A DNA stretch of 52,608 bases from Clostridia bacterium (GTDB taxonomy: Bacteria; Bacillota; Clostridia; Oscillospirales; CAG-272): contig JAFTKH010000007.1 of NCBI GenBank assembly GCA_017453365.1, positions 1 to 52,608 on the forward strand, written 5' to 3'. The stretch's first letter is position 1. Each line of letters opens with the position of its first letter. Positions 33,843-41,934 of the stretch are shown piece by piece. Under the pieces are notes generated by a model. It did no database searches, was not told the origin of the DNA, and saw nothing but the letters and a program-made list of their open reading frames with translations. The translations under genes were made by a program, and so were the position numbers.

Positions 33843-33910
33843 ATGTAATTGTTGGAAACAGTACAAGGGTGTCATTCTGAACCGAACTGTGAAAGCGGTG
33901 CCGCAAAGAA

Positions 33911-34040
33911 AAAGGCGAAGAATCTGAAGCTGTAGACAGTTATCGTTTAGGTGCTTTGACCGAGAATAAGCAATAGCTTATGCAAATCTCGGTTTGGACG
34001 CCTAAAGGGGTACTGCCTACAGCCTTAGCCCTTCGCCTTT
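33911..34040. other. 130-nt nested hairpin of unknown function
   Basis: Intergenic, no frame. Complementary arms in order: AAAGGCGAAG (33911-33920)/CTTCGCCTTT (34031-34040); GCTGTAG (33929-33935)/CTACAGC (34017-34023); CAGT (33937-33940)/ACTG (34012-34015); TTTAGG (33946-33951)/CCTAAA (34001-34006); ACCGAGA (33959-33965)/TCTCGGT (33987-33993). Reads on the minus strand as ending in CTTCGCCTTTTTCTTT, so it could also terminate rluD transcripts. Possibly a small RNA or a folded repeat element. Confidence 0.6.
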
Positions 34041-34065
34041 AGCCAAGTGATATCATTAATACTCT

Positions 34066-35013
34066 TTACTGCTCGGGAGGACAGCCTGTTTTTAAGATTT
34101 CAAGCAATCTCTTGAAATTCTCGGGCAAATCACATTCGAAGCTGACGCGCTCGCCCGTTGTTGGATGGGTGAAGGAGAGCCGCTTCGCGTGGAGAATCTG
34201 ACCGTCGAAGAGGGGGGCGTGTCGCTTTTCGAACGGAATTTTCCCCGGGGCATAAACCTCGTCGCCGAGGAGCGCGTGACCGCGCGCTGCCATGTGGACG
34301 CGTATCTGGTGCGTTCTGCCCGTTTCGAGCTTCAGCTTTAGGTAGGTGACGTCGCCGAAGCGCTCGAGCACCTCGTAATGCGTTATCGCCTCGCGCGCCG
34401 AGGGGCTGCCCTTCAGCACCGCCATTTTCTTTCTGTCGACGGGATGTCTGCCGATGGGCAGGTCTATCGTGCCCGAGTCCTCGGAAAAGCCGCCGCGGAC
34501 GAGCGCGTGATACTCCCTTTCCACTCCGTGGTGCTCGAGCTCGTGCGAGAGTGCCGCGTGTGCATCGTCGCTTTTTGCGATAACGAGAAGCCCCGAGGTA
34601 TCCTTGTCTATTCTGTGCACTATACCCGGACGAAGCACACCGCCGATGCCCGAGAGCGAGCTTTTACAGTGATACATAATGGCGTTCACGAGCGTGCCCG
34701 TATAGTTCCCCGGCGCGGGGTGCACCACCATTCCCGACGGCTTGTTTATGACCGCCACCGACTCGTCCTCATACACGATATCGAGCGGTATACACTCGGG
34801 CTCCGCTTCGTATTCGCGCGGCTTTGGAAGCTCGACGGAAATCTCGTCGAGGGCGCGCACGGCGTAGCGCTTCTGCGCGGGGGCCCCATTCACGAGGACC
34901 GCACCCGTGTCGCATAATTTTGCCGCCGCAGAACGAGAAATATCAAGAAGAGCGGACAGATATACGTCTATCCGCCGCCCCTCGTCTTTGCAGTCAACTA
35001 CAAGATTTGTCAT
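34066..35013 (-). CDS. RluD-family ribosomal large-subunit pseudouridine synthase
   Basis: 315 aa: N-terminal S4 domain (about 13-60) and a pseudouridine synthase domain with the active-site motif HRIDKDTSG at 133-141, the catalytic Asp in it, then GRTHQIRVHMAARGHALLGDEVY. The start is the ATG at 35013, overlapping lspA by 20 bases; the longer frame would begin inside lspA. Its neighbour order lspA-rluD is standard in Gram-positives. Named RluD-family because RluC/RluD specificity cannot be read from motif alone. Confidence 0.92.
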   Translation of the reverse strand: MTNLVVDCKDEGRRIDVYLSALLDISRSAAAKLCDTGAVLVNGAPAQKRYAVRALDEISVELPKPREYEAEPECIPLDIVYEDESVAVINKPSGMVVHPAPGNYTGTLVNAIMYHCKSSLSGIGGVLRPGIVHRIDKDTSGLLVIAKSDDAHAALSHELEHHGVEREYHALVRGGFSEDSGTIDLPIGRHPVDRKKMAVLKGSPSAREAITHYEVLERFGDVTYLKLKLETGRTHQIRVHMAARGHALLGDEVYAPGKIPFEKRHAPLFDGQILHAKRLSFTHPTTGERVSFECDLPENFKRLLEILKTGCPPEQ

Positions 35014-35530
35014 TGTTTTTTCTCTTTTCACGCTCTTCCTTAACGATTTCAAGTATGAGCGAGAGGATAAGAAGCCCCGCACCCACGCAGACGAAGCTGT
35101 CAGCGCCGTTGAAGATAGCGAAATCGATAAGCTTGAAATAAATAAAGTCCGTAACCTCGCCGAAGAGGACGCGGTCTATCATATTTCCGATACCGCCCGA
35201 GATTATCATAGCCGACGCCACCGAGGAAAGTGTGCTCCCCGCGTGACCCGCGAATAGGTAGAACGACATACCGATAATAATAATCACCGACAGAGTATTG
35301 AAAATGTACGGCTGCCCGGAAAAGGCGCCGAACGCCGCCCCGTCGTTTTTATGAAAGTGGAGGTGCAGAACACCCTCGATTATGGGAACGTCGTTTACGG
35401 GCTCGAGGTACTTTACCGCGAGCCATTTCGTGAGCTGGTCGATAGCTATACCGCCGATTATTATAAGAAGAGGGATAACGTACTCCCATACGGTACGCTT
35501 CTTCACAAGCTTTTTAAAATCAATCTTCAT
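34994..35530 (-). CDS. lspA: Lipoprotein signal peptidase II
   Basis: 178-aa four-helix membrane aspartic protease that cleaves the signal peptide of lipoproteins (several are encoded in this window). Catalytic aspartates D119 (NMIDRV) and D144 (FNGADS); the family DQ-x-TKW motif (DQLTKW, 31-36) and the HKNDGAAFG block (60-68) are present. It overlaps the rluD start and lies nine bases after yggT. Confidence 0.95.
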   Translation of the reverse strand: MKIDFKKLVKKRTVWEYVIPLLIIIGGIAIDQLTKWLAVKYLEPVNDVPIIEGVLHLHFHKNDGAAFGAFSGQPYIFNTLSVIIIIGMSFYLFAGHAGSTLSSVASAMIISGGIGNMIDRVLFGEVTDFIYFKLIDFAIFNGADSFVCVGAGLLILSLILEIVKEEREKRKNNDKSCS

Positions 35531-35539
35531 TTTTAACTC

Positions 35540-35821
35540 TTAAATAATGGGTAAGAACAGCTGCGCGAGCGAAAGCCCGAGATACGCCGCCATAAACGGC
35601 ATATCCAGTATACTGTTCTGCCCGATATTGAATTTTGCCATAACAAGGCGGAAGGGAAGCACCACGGGCTCCGATACCAAAAGGAGAAGGGCGTAGAGGC
35701 GGCTCTCCTCGGGATTTACGAAAAAGCCGAGAAGCACCCTGCCCAGCATCGCGTATGAAGCGAGTGAGAGGTATATCGCTACAGCCTTGGCAAGAATGTA
35801 AAGTATTATTTCCAAATTCAA
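35540..35821 (-). CDS. YggT/YlmG family membrane protein
   Basis: 93 aa with two or three membrane segments (about 4-29, 40-62 and 72-92) and the PFRLVMAK turn typical of YggT, linked to division and membrane organisation. Starts with TTG and has no good ribosome-binding site, so the start is uncertain. It lies between sepF and lspA as in the ylm clusters. Confidence 0.85.
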   Translation of the reverse strand: MNLEIILYILAKAVAIYLSLASYAMLGRVLLGFFVNPEESRLYALLLLVSEPVVLPFRLVMAKFNIGQNSILDMPFMAAYLGLSLAQLFLPII

Positions 35822-35850
35822 CGCGTCACTTTCGTATCCGCAGCTGCAAT

Positions 35851-36246
35851 TTACATATCGGATATATCTATATTGCTATGCGGAGTAATAATAAAGGTGC
35901 TCGGCGCGACCTTCTTAATCTCACCGTCGGTGCAATAGGTCACTCCGTTTAGGAAATCGAGCATTCTGAACATAGTGGGGCGGTCCAGCACCTCCAGATT
36001 TAAAACGACGGTGCAGCCCGAAAGAAGACTGTCGGCAACCGTGCTGACCTCCTCGTAGGTCTCGGGGCGGATAACCTTGAGCTCAACGCTCTCGGTATTC
36101 TTCTCCGGAGTCGCTCTCTCCTCACGTGGTTCGGTTGCCTCGTTATCGCTGTCAGCCGCGCGGTGCTCAACCTCCTCGAAGGGCTTGAACTCCATTTCCT
36201 CGGGCTCCTCGCGCTTGCCGAACTTTTCCATAAATCTCTCGAACAT
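35851..36246 (-). CDS. sepF: Cell-division protein SepF
   Basis: 131-aa membrane anchor and bundler for FtsZ. The start is the ATG at 36246, behind GGAAGGA; the ORF can be extended by seven codons but without a site. N-terminal amphipathic helix (FERFMEKFGKR, about 2-12), acidic linker, and a C-terminal SepF core: VIRPETYEEVSTVADSLLSGCTVVLNLEVLDRPTMFRMLDFLNGV (described here by its key residues D, R and M). Flanked by yggS and yggT. DivIVA is not next to it. Confidence 0.93.
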   Translation of the reverse strand: MFERFMEKFGKREEPEEMEFKPFEEVEHRAADSDNEATEPREERATPEKNTESVELKVIRPETYEEVSTVADSLLSGCTVVLNLEVLDRPTMFRMLDFLNGVTYCTDGEIKKVAPSTFIITPHSNIDISDM

Positions 36247-36251
36247 AAAAG

Positions 36252-36947
36252 CTATCCTTCCTTCCAAAAAAATCTTCTTCCGACTCTGACGAGTGTCGAG
36301 CCCTCCTCAATAGCGACAGCATAGCTGTCGGACATTCCCATTGAGAGAATACCGCCCGAGTGGAAGCCGTATTTTTCATTTATTGTGTCGAATATTTTCT
36401 TCGTCTGCCTGAAATACGGGCGCAGAAGCTCACCGTCCTCTGTCGGCGGTCCCATAGTCATAAGTCCGCAGACGGCGAGTGAGGGAAGCTCCTTTACCCG
36501 CAGGAAGAACTCCTCTGCAAGCTCGGGGTACACTCCGCCCTTGTTTTCTTCCTTCGCGGAGTTAATCTCTATAAGTATCCTCGCCGTGATACCGGCCGCC
36601 GCGGCCTCGCGGCTTATCGCCTCTGCGAGAGAAAGCTTGCCCACCGAATGCGTGAGGTCGGCGACCGTAATTATCGACTTAACCTTGTTCCTTTGCAGAT
36701 TTCCTATCTCGTGAAGCCGCGGGGCATAGCCGTGTGAGCGCAGCAGCTCCGCGCGCCGCACCAGCTCCTGCGGTCTGTTTTCGCCGATATCCCCGATGCC
36801 GCACTCCGCGAGGGCTAAAAGCTCCTCGTCGGTGCCCGATTTCGTTACGGCGACGAGGGTCACCGCGTGCCCCGCGCGCTCCCCAAGCTCCCCGAGCTCC
36901 TGGGACAGGGCATCAAAATTCCGCCTTATATAACCGTAGTCCGACAT
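36252..36947 (-). CDS. yggS: YggS/PLPHP family pyridoxal-phosphate homeostasis protein
   Basis: 231-aa cytosolic PLP-binding protein with alanine-racemase-like TIM barrel and no catalytic partner residues. K36 in VAVTKS holds PLP. Also GENRPQELVRR, HEIGNLQRNK, SMGMSDSYAVAIEEGSTLVRVG near the C-terminus. The start is the ATG at 36947; GTG nine bases upstream is less likely. First gene of the division cluster with a strong promoter upstream. Confidence 0.93.
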   Translation of the reverse strand: MSDYGYIRRNFDALSQELGELGERAGHAVTLVAVTKSGTDEELLALAECGIGDIGENRPQELVRRAELLRSHGYAPRLHEIGNLQRNKVKSIITVADLTHSVGKLSLAEAISREAAAAGITARILIEINSAKEENKGGVYPELAEEFFLRVKELPSLAVCGLMTMGPPTEDGELLRPYFRQTKKIFDTINEKYGFHSGGILSMGMSDSYAVAIEEGSTLVRVGRRFFWKEG

Positions 36948-36994
36948 AATACGCACATCTTTCCCGAAAAAAATATCGATTTATATACAAAGTC

Positions 36995-37023
36995 ATTATA
37001 CCACAGCTTTTGACCTATTGCAA
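36995..37023 (-). promoter_or_regulatory. Sigma-A promoter of the yggS-sepF-yggT-lspA-rluD operon
   Basis: On the minus strand: TTGCAA (37023-37018), 17 bases, TATAAT (37000-36995), 48 bases before the yggS start. Confidence 0.85.
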
Positions 37024-37069
37024 GCGTTTTTTGGTAAAATTATTGTGAGGTGCACCCTCTATATTTCTC

Positions 37070-37098
37070 TTGACAAAATATATGGTTTAATTTATAAT
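37070..37098 (+). promoter_or_regulatory. Sigma-A promoter of the membrane protein-mrnC-hisS operon
   Basis: TTGACA (37070-37075), 17 bases, TATAAT (37093-37098), perfect consensus. It is divergent from the yggS promoter, with about 47 bases between their -35 elements. Confidence 0.9.
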
Positions 37099-37130
37099 AT
37101 ATGTATAATTTATTCTACGGAGATACAGTA

Positions 37131-38132
37131 ATGGGAAGCTCAAGTAAGATAAAGACTCTGATAGCCGTCGCTCTGGTTTTGACTCTGCTTGCCGGAATTT
37201 TAGCCGTGGTGCTCGCCGACAGGGGTGCGAAGGCCGACGAGAGTAAGAGGCTGGCCGATTTTGAGGCGGAGACGGAACCGCTTGTCATGGAGCGTCAGGA
37301 TTTGAATATTGAATATACCAATATAGAGAGGGTTGCGCTCAACAGCCTGGAAAACGGAAGCTACATAGGCATTGTTTTTTCGGAGATAGACGGTGAGCTC
37401 TACGACCTTTTCTCCTATCACTTTAAGGATAGGCTCACCTTCGGCGCTATGATGTGCCTGTCCGAGGGTGCGATGCCCGGTGGGGAGGGGCTCATCACCA
37501 CCGATGAATTTCTCGAAATGTGTACCTTCGGCTGGCAGTATGCCGTATATTGGGACGGCGAGGGCGACCTCTCCGACTATCTTTCGCGTATGAGGGCGCT
37601 GTTTGTTGACCGCGGCCTCGAATTTCCCGACACCGTAGTCTTTCGGCAGGGGGCGTACTCCGCGACCCTCGACTCTGTGCTCACAGCGCACGGTGTTGAG
37701 AACGCTATTCACCACGGTGAGGAGAACCGAAATATCGTCGAGCGCACGGTCGACAGCGGAATATGGCACCCCGGGATTTTGAGCTGGAATACGAAGGGCT
37801 ATTCGAACGCCCTTTTGGTCGAGGTAATAAACCACGGCGGCGTCGCCTTCTTTGAGGTCAATTTCTCCGGCGGCGGCGAAATATGCTACGATATCACGAA
37901 CTCCGAGCGTGTCGAGGCCTTCGGCCGTATGCTCGACACCATACAGTCGTGCATCAACAGCGATGAGATAGCCGTCACAGACCTTGCCACGGCGAGAGCG
38001 GGGCGGGAGCGCTACCTCTTCTGTGAGGAGGATATGCTCGCATACGTTGAGATGCGCCGCGCGGAAATTCTCGCACGGATGAATGAGATAGACCTCGAGA
38101 TATCCGCGGTCTACAGTAAATATTTCGGATAA
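37131..38132 (+). CDS. Membrane-anchored protein, possibly degenerate NodB-like fold
   Basis: Not recognised with confidence. 333 aa from ATG 37131 (GGAG upstream). One N-terminal membrane anchor (about 8-30), a charged helical stem, then a globular domain whose pattern (LTFGAMMCLSEGAMPG, FLEMCTFGWQYAVYWDG, VVFRQGAYSATLDSVLTAHGVENAIHHG) looks like a polysaccharide-deacetylase TIM barrel. The usual metal-binding His/Asp residues are not evident, so it may be a catalytically dead domain. The C-terminus is helical. It heads the mrnC-hisS operon. Confidence 0.6.
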   Translation: MGSSSKIKTLIAVALVLTLLAGILAVVLADRGAKADESKRLADFEAETEPLVMERQDLNIEYTNIERVALNSLENGSYIGIVFSEIDGELYDLFSYHFKDRLTFGAMMCLSEGAMPGGEGLITTDEFLEMCTFGWQYAVYWDGEGDLSDYLSRMRALFVDRGLEFPDTVVFRQGAYSATLDSVLTAHGVENAIHHGEENRNIVERTVDSGIWHPGILSWNTKGYSNALLVEVINHGGVAFFEVNFSGGGEICYDITNSERVEAFGRMLDTIQSCINSDEIAVTDLATARAGRERYLFCEEDMLAYVEMRRAEILARMNEIDLEISAVYSKYFG

Positions 38133-38144
38133 GAGGGAACAGCA

Positions 38145-38528
38145 GTGCACGAAAAAACAGTTGGAGCGAAGCTCCCGTCGGTTATGGCGCTCGCCTACCT
38201 CGGCGATGCCAGACATTCGCTGTACGTCAGGCGTATGCTTGTCGGCGAGGGAATATCCAAATCGGGCGAGCTTAACCGCCGCTCACTCGAGTACGTCACC
38301 GCAAAGGCGCAGGCGGAAATGTTCAGAAAAATCGAGCCGCAGCTCACCGAGGACGAGCTCGCAGTGGCGCGTCGCGCGTCGAACTCACAGCATCTGAATA
38401 AGCCGAAGCGGGCGAGCGTCGCGGATTACAGACACGCGACAGCCTTTGAGGCGGTGATAGGGATGCTGACTTGGCTTTGTGATGAAGATAGGATTGAGGA
38501 GCTGCTTGCCCTCGCCGCGAAGGATTAA
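38145..38528 (+). CDS. mrnC: Mini-ribonuclease 3
   Basis: 127-aa RNase III-like nuclease without a dsRNA-binding domain, which matures 23S rRNA in Firmicutes. Motifs: ALAYLGDARHSLYVRRM (16-32), LNRRSLEYVTAKAQA and ADYRHATAFEAVIGML with the acidic residues of the RNase III active site. Starts with GTG behind GAGGGA. Its stop lies one base before the GGAG of hisS. Confidence 0.92.
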   Translation: MHEKTVGAKLPSVMALAYLGDARHSLYVRRMLVGEGISKSGELNRRSLEYVTAKAQAEMFRKIEPQLTEDELAVARRASNSQHLNKPKRASVADYRHATAFEAVIGMLTWLCDEDRIEELLALAAKD

Positions 38529-38539
38529 GGAGTAAAGAA

Positions 38540-39781
38540 ATAATACAGAAAATAAAAGGAACAATGGACATTCTCCCCGACGAAACACCTCTGTTCCGTT
38601 ATATAGAGGGGATTATGAGAGAGGAGGCGGAGAAGTACGGCTACGGTGAGATACGTACCCCCACCTTCGAGAACACAGAGCTCTTTGTGCGCGGCGTCGG
38701 CGATACGACCGACGTAGTGCAGAAGGAAATGTACACCTTCGCCGACAGGGACGAGAACCGCTCTATCTCTCTTCGCCCCGAGGGCACGGCATCTGTTGCA
38801 AGAGCCATTATAGAAAACGGAAAATGCTCCGACCCGATGCCGCTTAAGTATTACTATATTATATCCTGCTTCCGCCACGAAAAGCCGCAGGCGGGCAGAA
38901 GCCGTGAGTTCTTCCAGTTCGGCACGGAGATGTTCGGCTCGGAGAGTCCCGCCGCAGATGCTACCGCGATAGCGCTCGCCGCCTCGGTTCTCTCGCGCCT
39001 CGGACTTCGGAGCGTGAAGCTTCATCTGAATTCCATCGGCTGCCGCGAGTGCAGACCCCGCTATCGCGAGGCGCTTGTTAAGCACTTCGAGGGGGAGCGC
39101 TCCTGCCTTTGCGATACCTGCCGCGACAGACTCGCGAAAAATCCCCTGCGCCTCCTCGACTGTAAGGTTGAGGCCTGCCACAGTATAGCTGTAAGGGCGC
39201 CGAAGACCGTCGACCACCTCTGCGAGAGCTGTAGCTCGAAATTCGATATGCTCTGCCGCTCGCTCGACGCTATGGGCATAGATTACGTTATCGACCCCGC
39301 GATAGTGAGGGGGCTCGACTATTATACGGGCGCCGTCTTTGAATTTATTGCCGAGGGCATAGGCGCGCAGTCTACGGTCTGCGGCGGCGGACGGTACGAC
39401 GGCCTCGTGAAATCTCTCGGCGGCCCCGAGCTCTCGGGCATAGGCTTCGGTATGGGTATCACTCGCTTGATACTCGCTATGCGCGAGGCCGGTACGGATA
39501 AGGTCGAGGTAGTGAAGCCCGAGCTTTATATCGCGTCGCTCGGCGAGAGAGCCGCAGTCGAGGCGCTCGCAATTTCGGAAAGGCTTCGGAGAGCAGGTCA
39601 TACGGTCGAGTGCGATATCGTCGGCAGAAGCCTTAAGGCACAGATGAAATACGCTAATAAAATAGGCGCGCGCTATACGCTTATCATCGGAGACTCCGAG
39701 ATAGATGCGGGCCGTGCGCAGATGAGAAATATGGAAACGGGCGAGCAGAGCGAGGTCGAGCTCTTGAGCTTTACTCTCTGA
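38540..39781 (+). CDS. hisS: Histidyl-tRNA synthetase, probably starting at AUA
   Basis: Charges tRNA-His. From the first ATG (38564) the frame is 405 aa, but it then lacks the conserved N-terminal KGTxDILP. Reading upstream in frame without a stop gives IQKIKGTMDILPDE, matching that motif. A GGAG site at 38529-38532 is seven bases before ATA at 38540, an ideal spacing, so the start is placed there (413 aa), though AUA is a non-standard start. Class II motifs are clear: motif 2 region (FRHEKPQAGRSREFFQFGTEMFG), RGLDYYTGAVFEF, and motif 3 (LSGIGFGMGITRLI). The C-terminal anticodon domain is intact. Confidence 0.9.
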   Translation: MIQKIKGTMDILPDETPLFRYIEGIMREEAEKYGYGEIRTPTFENTELFVRGVGDTTDVVQKEMYTFADRDENRSISLRPEGTASVARAIIENGKCSDPMPLKYYYIISCFRHEKPQAGRSREFFQFGTEMFGSESPAADATAIALAASVLSRLGLRSVKLHLNSIGCRECRPRYREALVKHFEGERSCLCDTCRDRLAKNPLRLLDCKVEACHSIAVRAPKTVDHLCESCSSKFDMLCRSLDAMGIDYVIDPAIVRGLDYYTGAVFEFIAEGIGAQSTVCGGGRYDGLVKSLGGPELSGIGFGMGITRLILAMREAGTDKVEVVKPELYIASLGERAAVEALAISERLRRAGHTVECDIVGRSLKAQMKYANKIGARYTLIIGDSEIDAGRAQMRNMETGEQSEVELLSFTL

Positions 39782-39797
39782 TTTTGCCCGAATAAAC

Positions 39798-39826
39798 CGG
39801 GGGAGGCCTCTTGGGGCATTCCCCCG
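39798..39826 (+). other. Hairpin in the leader of the YgiQ gene
   Basis: CGGGGGA (39798-39804) / TCCCCCG (39820-39826), no U-run. It occupies the region of the upstream TTG start of the longer frame, so a start at 39838 or 39850 is preferred. Confidence 0.5.
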
Positions 39827-39849
39827 ATGTTGAGGAAATGGGGTTTTAT

Positions 39850-41934
39850 ATGAGCTCTCGCCGTGATTTTCTTCCCGTCACTCCCGAGGACGTGAGGGAA
39901 CGGGGTTGGTCGGAGGTTGATTTTGTATACGTTACGGGTGATGCCTACGTGGACCACCCGTCCTTTGGCGTGTCCATTATCTCGCGCGTCCTCGAGGCCG
40001 AGGGCTTCCGCGTAGCCATACTCGCCCAGCCCGATTATCGGAGCACCGAGGATTTTCGCCGATACGGCAGACCGCGCCTCGGCTTCCTCGTTACGAGCGG
40101 AAATATCGACAGTATGGTCGCACACTATACCGTGTCGAAGAAAAAGAGAAGCTACGACTATTACAGCCCCGGAGGTAAAATGGGCGCTCGCCCCGACCGC
40201 GCCGTGATAGTCTACTGTAACAGAATAAGAGAGGCCTACGGCGACGTGCCCGTCATAATCGGCGGCCTCGAGGCCTCGCTTCGGCGCTTCGCCCACTATG
40301 ACTATTGGGATAATAAGGTCAGGCGCAGTATCCTCGTCGACTCGCGCGCCGATATACTAACCTACGGTATGGGTGAGAATATTCTCGTCCGCATCGCGAA
40401 GCTGCTCGACCGAGGCGTCCCCCCGAAGAAGATACGCGACGTGCGCGGCACGGTCTTCTTGGCGAAGCCCGATGAGAAAATACATTTCGAGTACGAGGTC
40501 GTCGGCGACTATAACGTCTTAAAGGAAAGCAAGGAGGCCTACGCCCGTGCCTTCGGTATACAGTATAAAAATATAGATGCCGTGACGGGCCGTGCGCTCG
40601 TCGAGTATTACGACGGTAAAATGCTGGTGAAAAATCCGCCGATGCCACCCCTGACGCGCGAGGAGCTTGACCGTGTTTACGCGCTCCCCTACGCCCGTGA
40701 TTTTCACCCCGATTACCTGCCGCTCGGCGGCGTCCCCGCAATAGCCGAGGTGAAGCACTCGATAACACATAACCGCGGCTGCTTCGGCGCGTGCAATTTC
40801 TGCGCCATAGCCTTCCACCAGGGACGCACCGTGTCGTCGCGGAGTGAGGAGAGCGTCCTTCGCGAGGCGAAGCTGATAACCGAGCTTCCCGACTTTAAGG
40901 GCTACATAAACGACGTCGGCGGCCCGACTGCGAACTTCCGATATCCCTCGTGCGACAGGCAGAGCACGGCAGGCGTTTGCAAAAACCGAAAATGCCTCGC
41001 CCCGAAGCCCTGTCCTCACCTTAAGGTAGACCACAGCGAATATTCGGCAATGCTTGAAAAAATCGAGCGGCTCGACGGAGTAAAGCGAGTCTTTATCCGC
41101 TCGGGAATACGCTTTGATTATCTTATGCTTGACCCCGACGACGGCTTTTTCCGCCGCCTCGTGTCACACCACACCTCGGGACAGCTTAAGGTGGCGCCCG
41201 AGCACTGCGCGGCCAACGCCCTGATGATGATGGGTAAGCCGCCCGTAGAGGTATTCGAGGCCTTTAAACGGAAATTCTTCGCTCTCTCGCGTGAGGCAGG
41301 GCTCGAGCAGTACCTCGTCCCCTACCTTATGTCGAGCCACCCCGGCACGACCATGAACGATGCTGTAGAAATGGCACTCTGGCTGAAAAAATGGGGTTAC
41401 TCCCCCGAGCAGGTGCAGGATTTCTACCCCACCCCGGGAACCGTGTCAACCGTTATGTACTATACGGGAATAAATCCCCTGAACGGTAGGGCGGTCTACG
41501 TGACGACCGATTACAGAGAAAAGCAGCTCCAGCGCGCGCTCTTGCAGTTCTCTCGCCCCGAAAACGCCAATCTCGTGAGAGAAGCGCTCCGCCTCGCCGG
41601 CAGAGAGGAGCTCATCGGCTACGGAGAGGCCTGCCTTGTAAGGCCTGCCTTCCGACAGGCCGCCGACTCCCAATATAAAAAAGATAAAAGAGGGCGTAAA
41701 GGCTCCGGGGGAAGCTCCGTGAGAAGCAGCGGAGCTTCGCCGAACGCCGGGACTAAAAAAACCAAGCTCGAGCGCATCTTCGGCGACGATTACGTAAGGA
41801 TAGCAAAAGAGGCCGACCGTATGGGCGGAGGGAGCTCCCCGAGAAGCAAGCCCCGCACAGCGGATAAAAAGCCCGCCCCGAGGAGTAAGAGCCAAGCGGG
41901 GAAGCGCTCGTCAGCGAAAGGAAGGGGCAGATAA
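39850..41934 (+). CDS. YgiQ-family radical SAM protein
   Basis: 694 aa from ATG 39850. The typical N-terminus FLPVTPEDVRERGW, VTGDAYVDHPSFG (about 30-42) and GNIDSMVAHYT are present; the SAM cluster is in GCFGACNFC (CxxxCxxC). A second cysteine group follows: YPSCD, GVCKNRKCL, KPCPHL. It is a member of the UPF0313/YgiQ group; its substrate is unknown. After about residue 610 comes a low-complexity basic tail of roughly 80 residues rich in Arg, Lys, Ser and Gly (RGRKGSGGSS to the end), suggesting RNA or ribosome binding. Confidence 0.9.
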   Translation: MSSRRDFLPVTPEDVRERGWSEVDFVYVTGDAYVDHPSFGVSIISRVLEAEGFRVAILAQPDYRSTEDFRRYGRPRLGFLVTSGNIDSMVAHYTVSKKKRSYDYYSPGGKMGARPDRAVIVYCNRIREAYGDVPVIIGGLEASLRRFAHYDYWDNKVRRSILVDSRADILTYGMGENILVRIAKLLDRGVPPKKIRDVRGTVFLAKPDEKIHFEYEVVGDYNVLKESKEAYARAFGIQYKNIDAVTGRALVEYYDGKMLVKNPPMPPLTREELDRVYALPYARDFHPDYLPLGGVPAIAEVKHSITHNRGCFGACNFCAIAFHQGRTVSSRSEESVLREAKLITELPDFKGYINDVGGPTANFRYPSCDRQSTAGVCKNRKCLAPKPCPHLKVDHSEYSAMLEKIERLDGVKRVFIRSGIRFDYLMLDPDDGFFRRLVSHHTSGQLKVAPEHCAANALMMMGKPPVEVFEAFKRKFFALSREAGLEQYLVPYLMSSHPGTTMNDAVEMALWLKKWGYSPEQVQDFYPTPGTVSTVMYYTGINPLNGRAVYVTTDYREKQLQRALLQFSRPENANLVREALRLAGREELIGYGEACLVRPAFRQAADSQYKKDKRGRKGSGGSSVRSSGASPNAGTKKTKLERIFGDDYVRIAKEADRMGGGSSPRSKPRTADKKPAPRSKSQAGKRSSAKGRGR

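Noticed and set aside
39811-39849. TTG start for the YgiQ gene
   Set aside because: It lies within a leader hairpin, and family members start near FLPVT; ATG 39850 is better.
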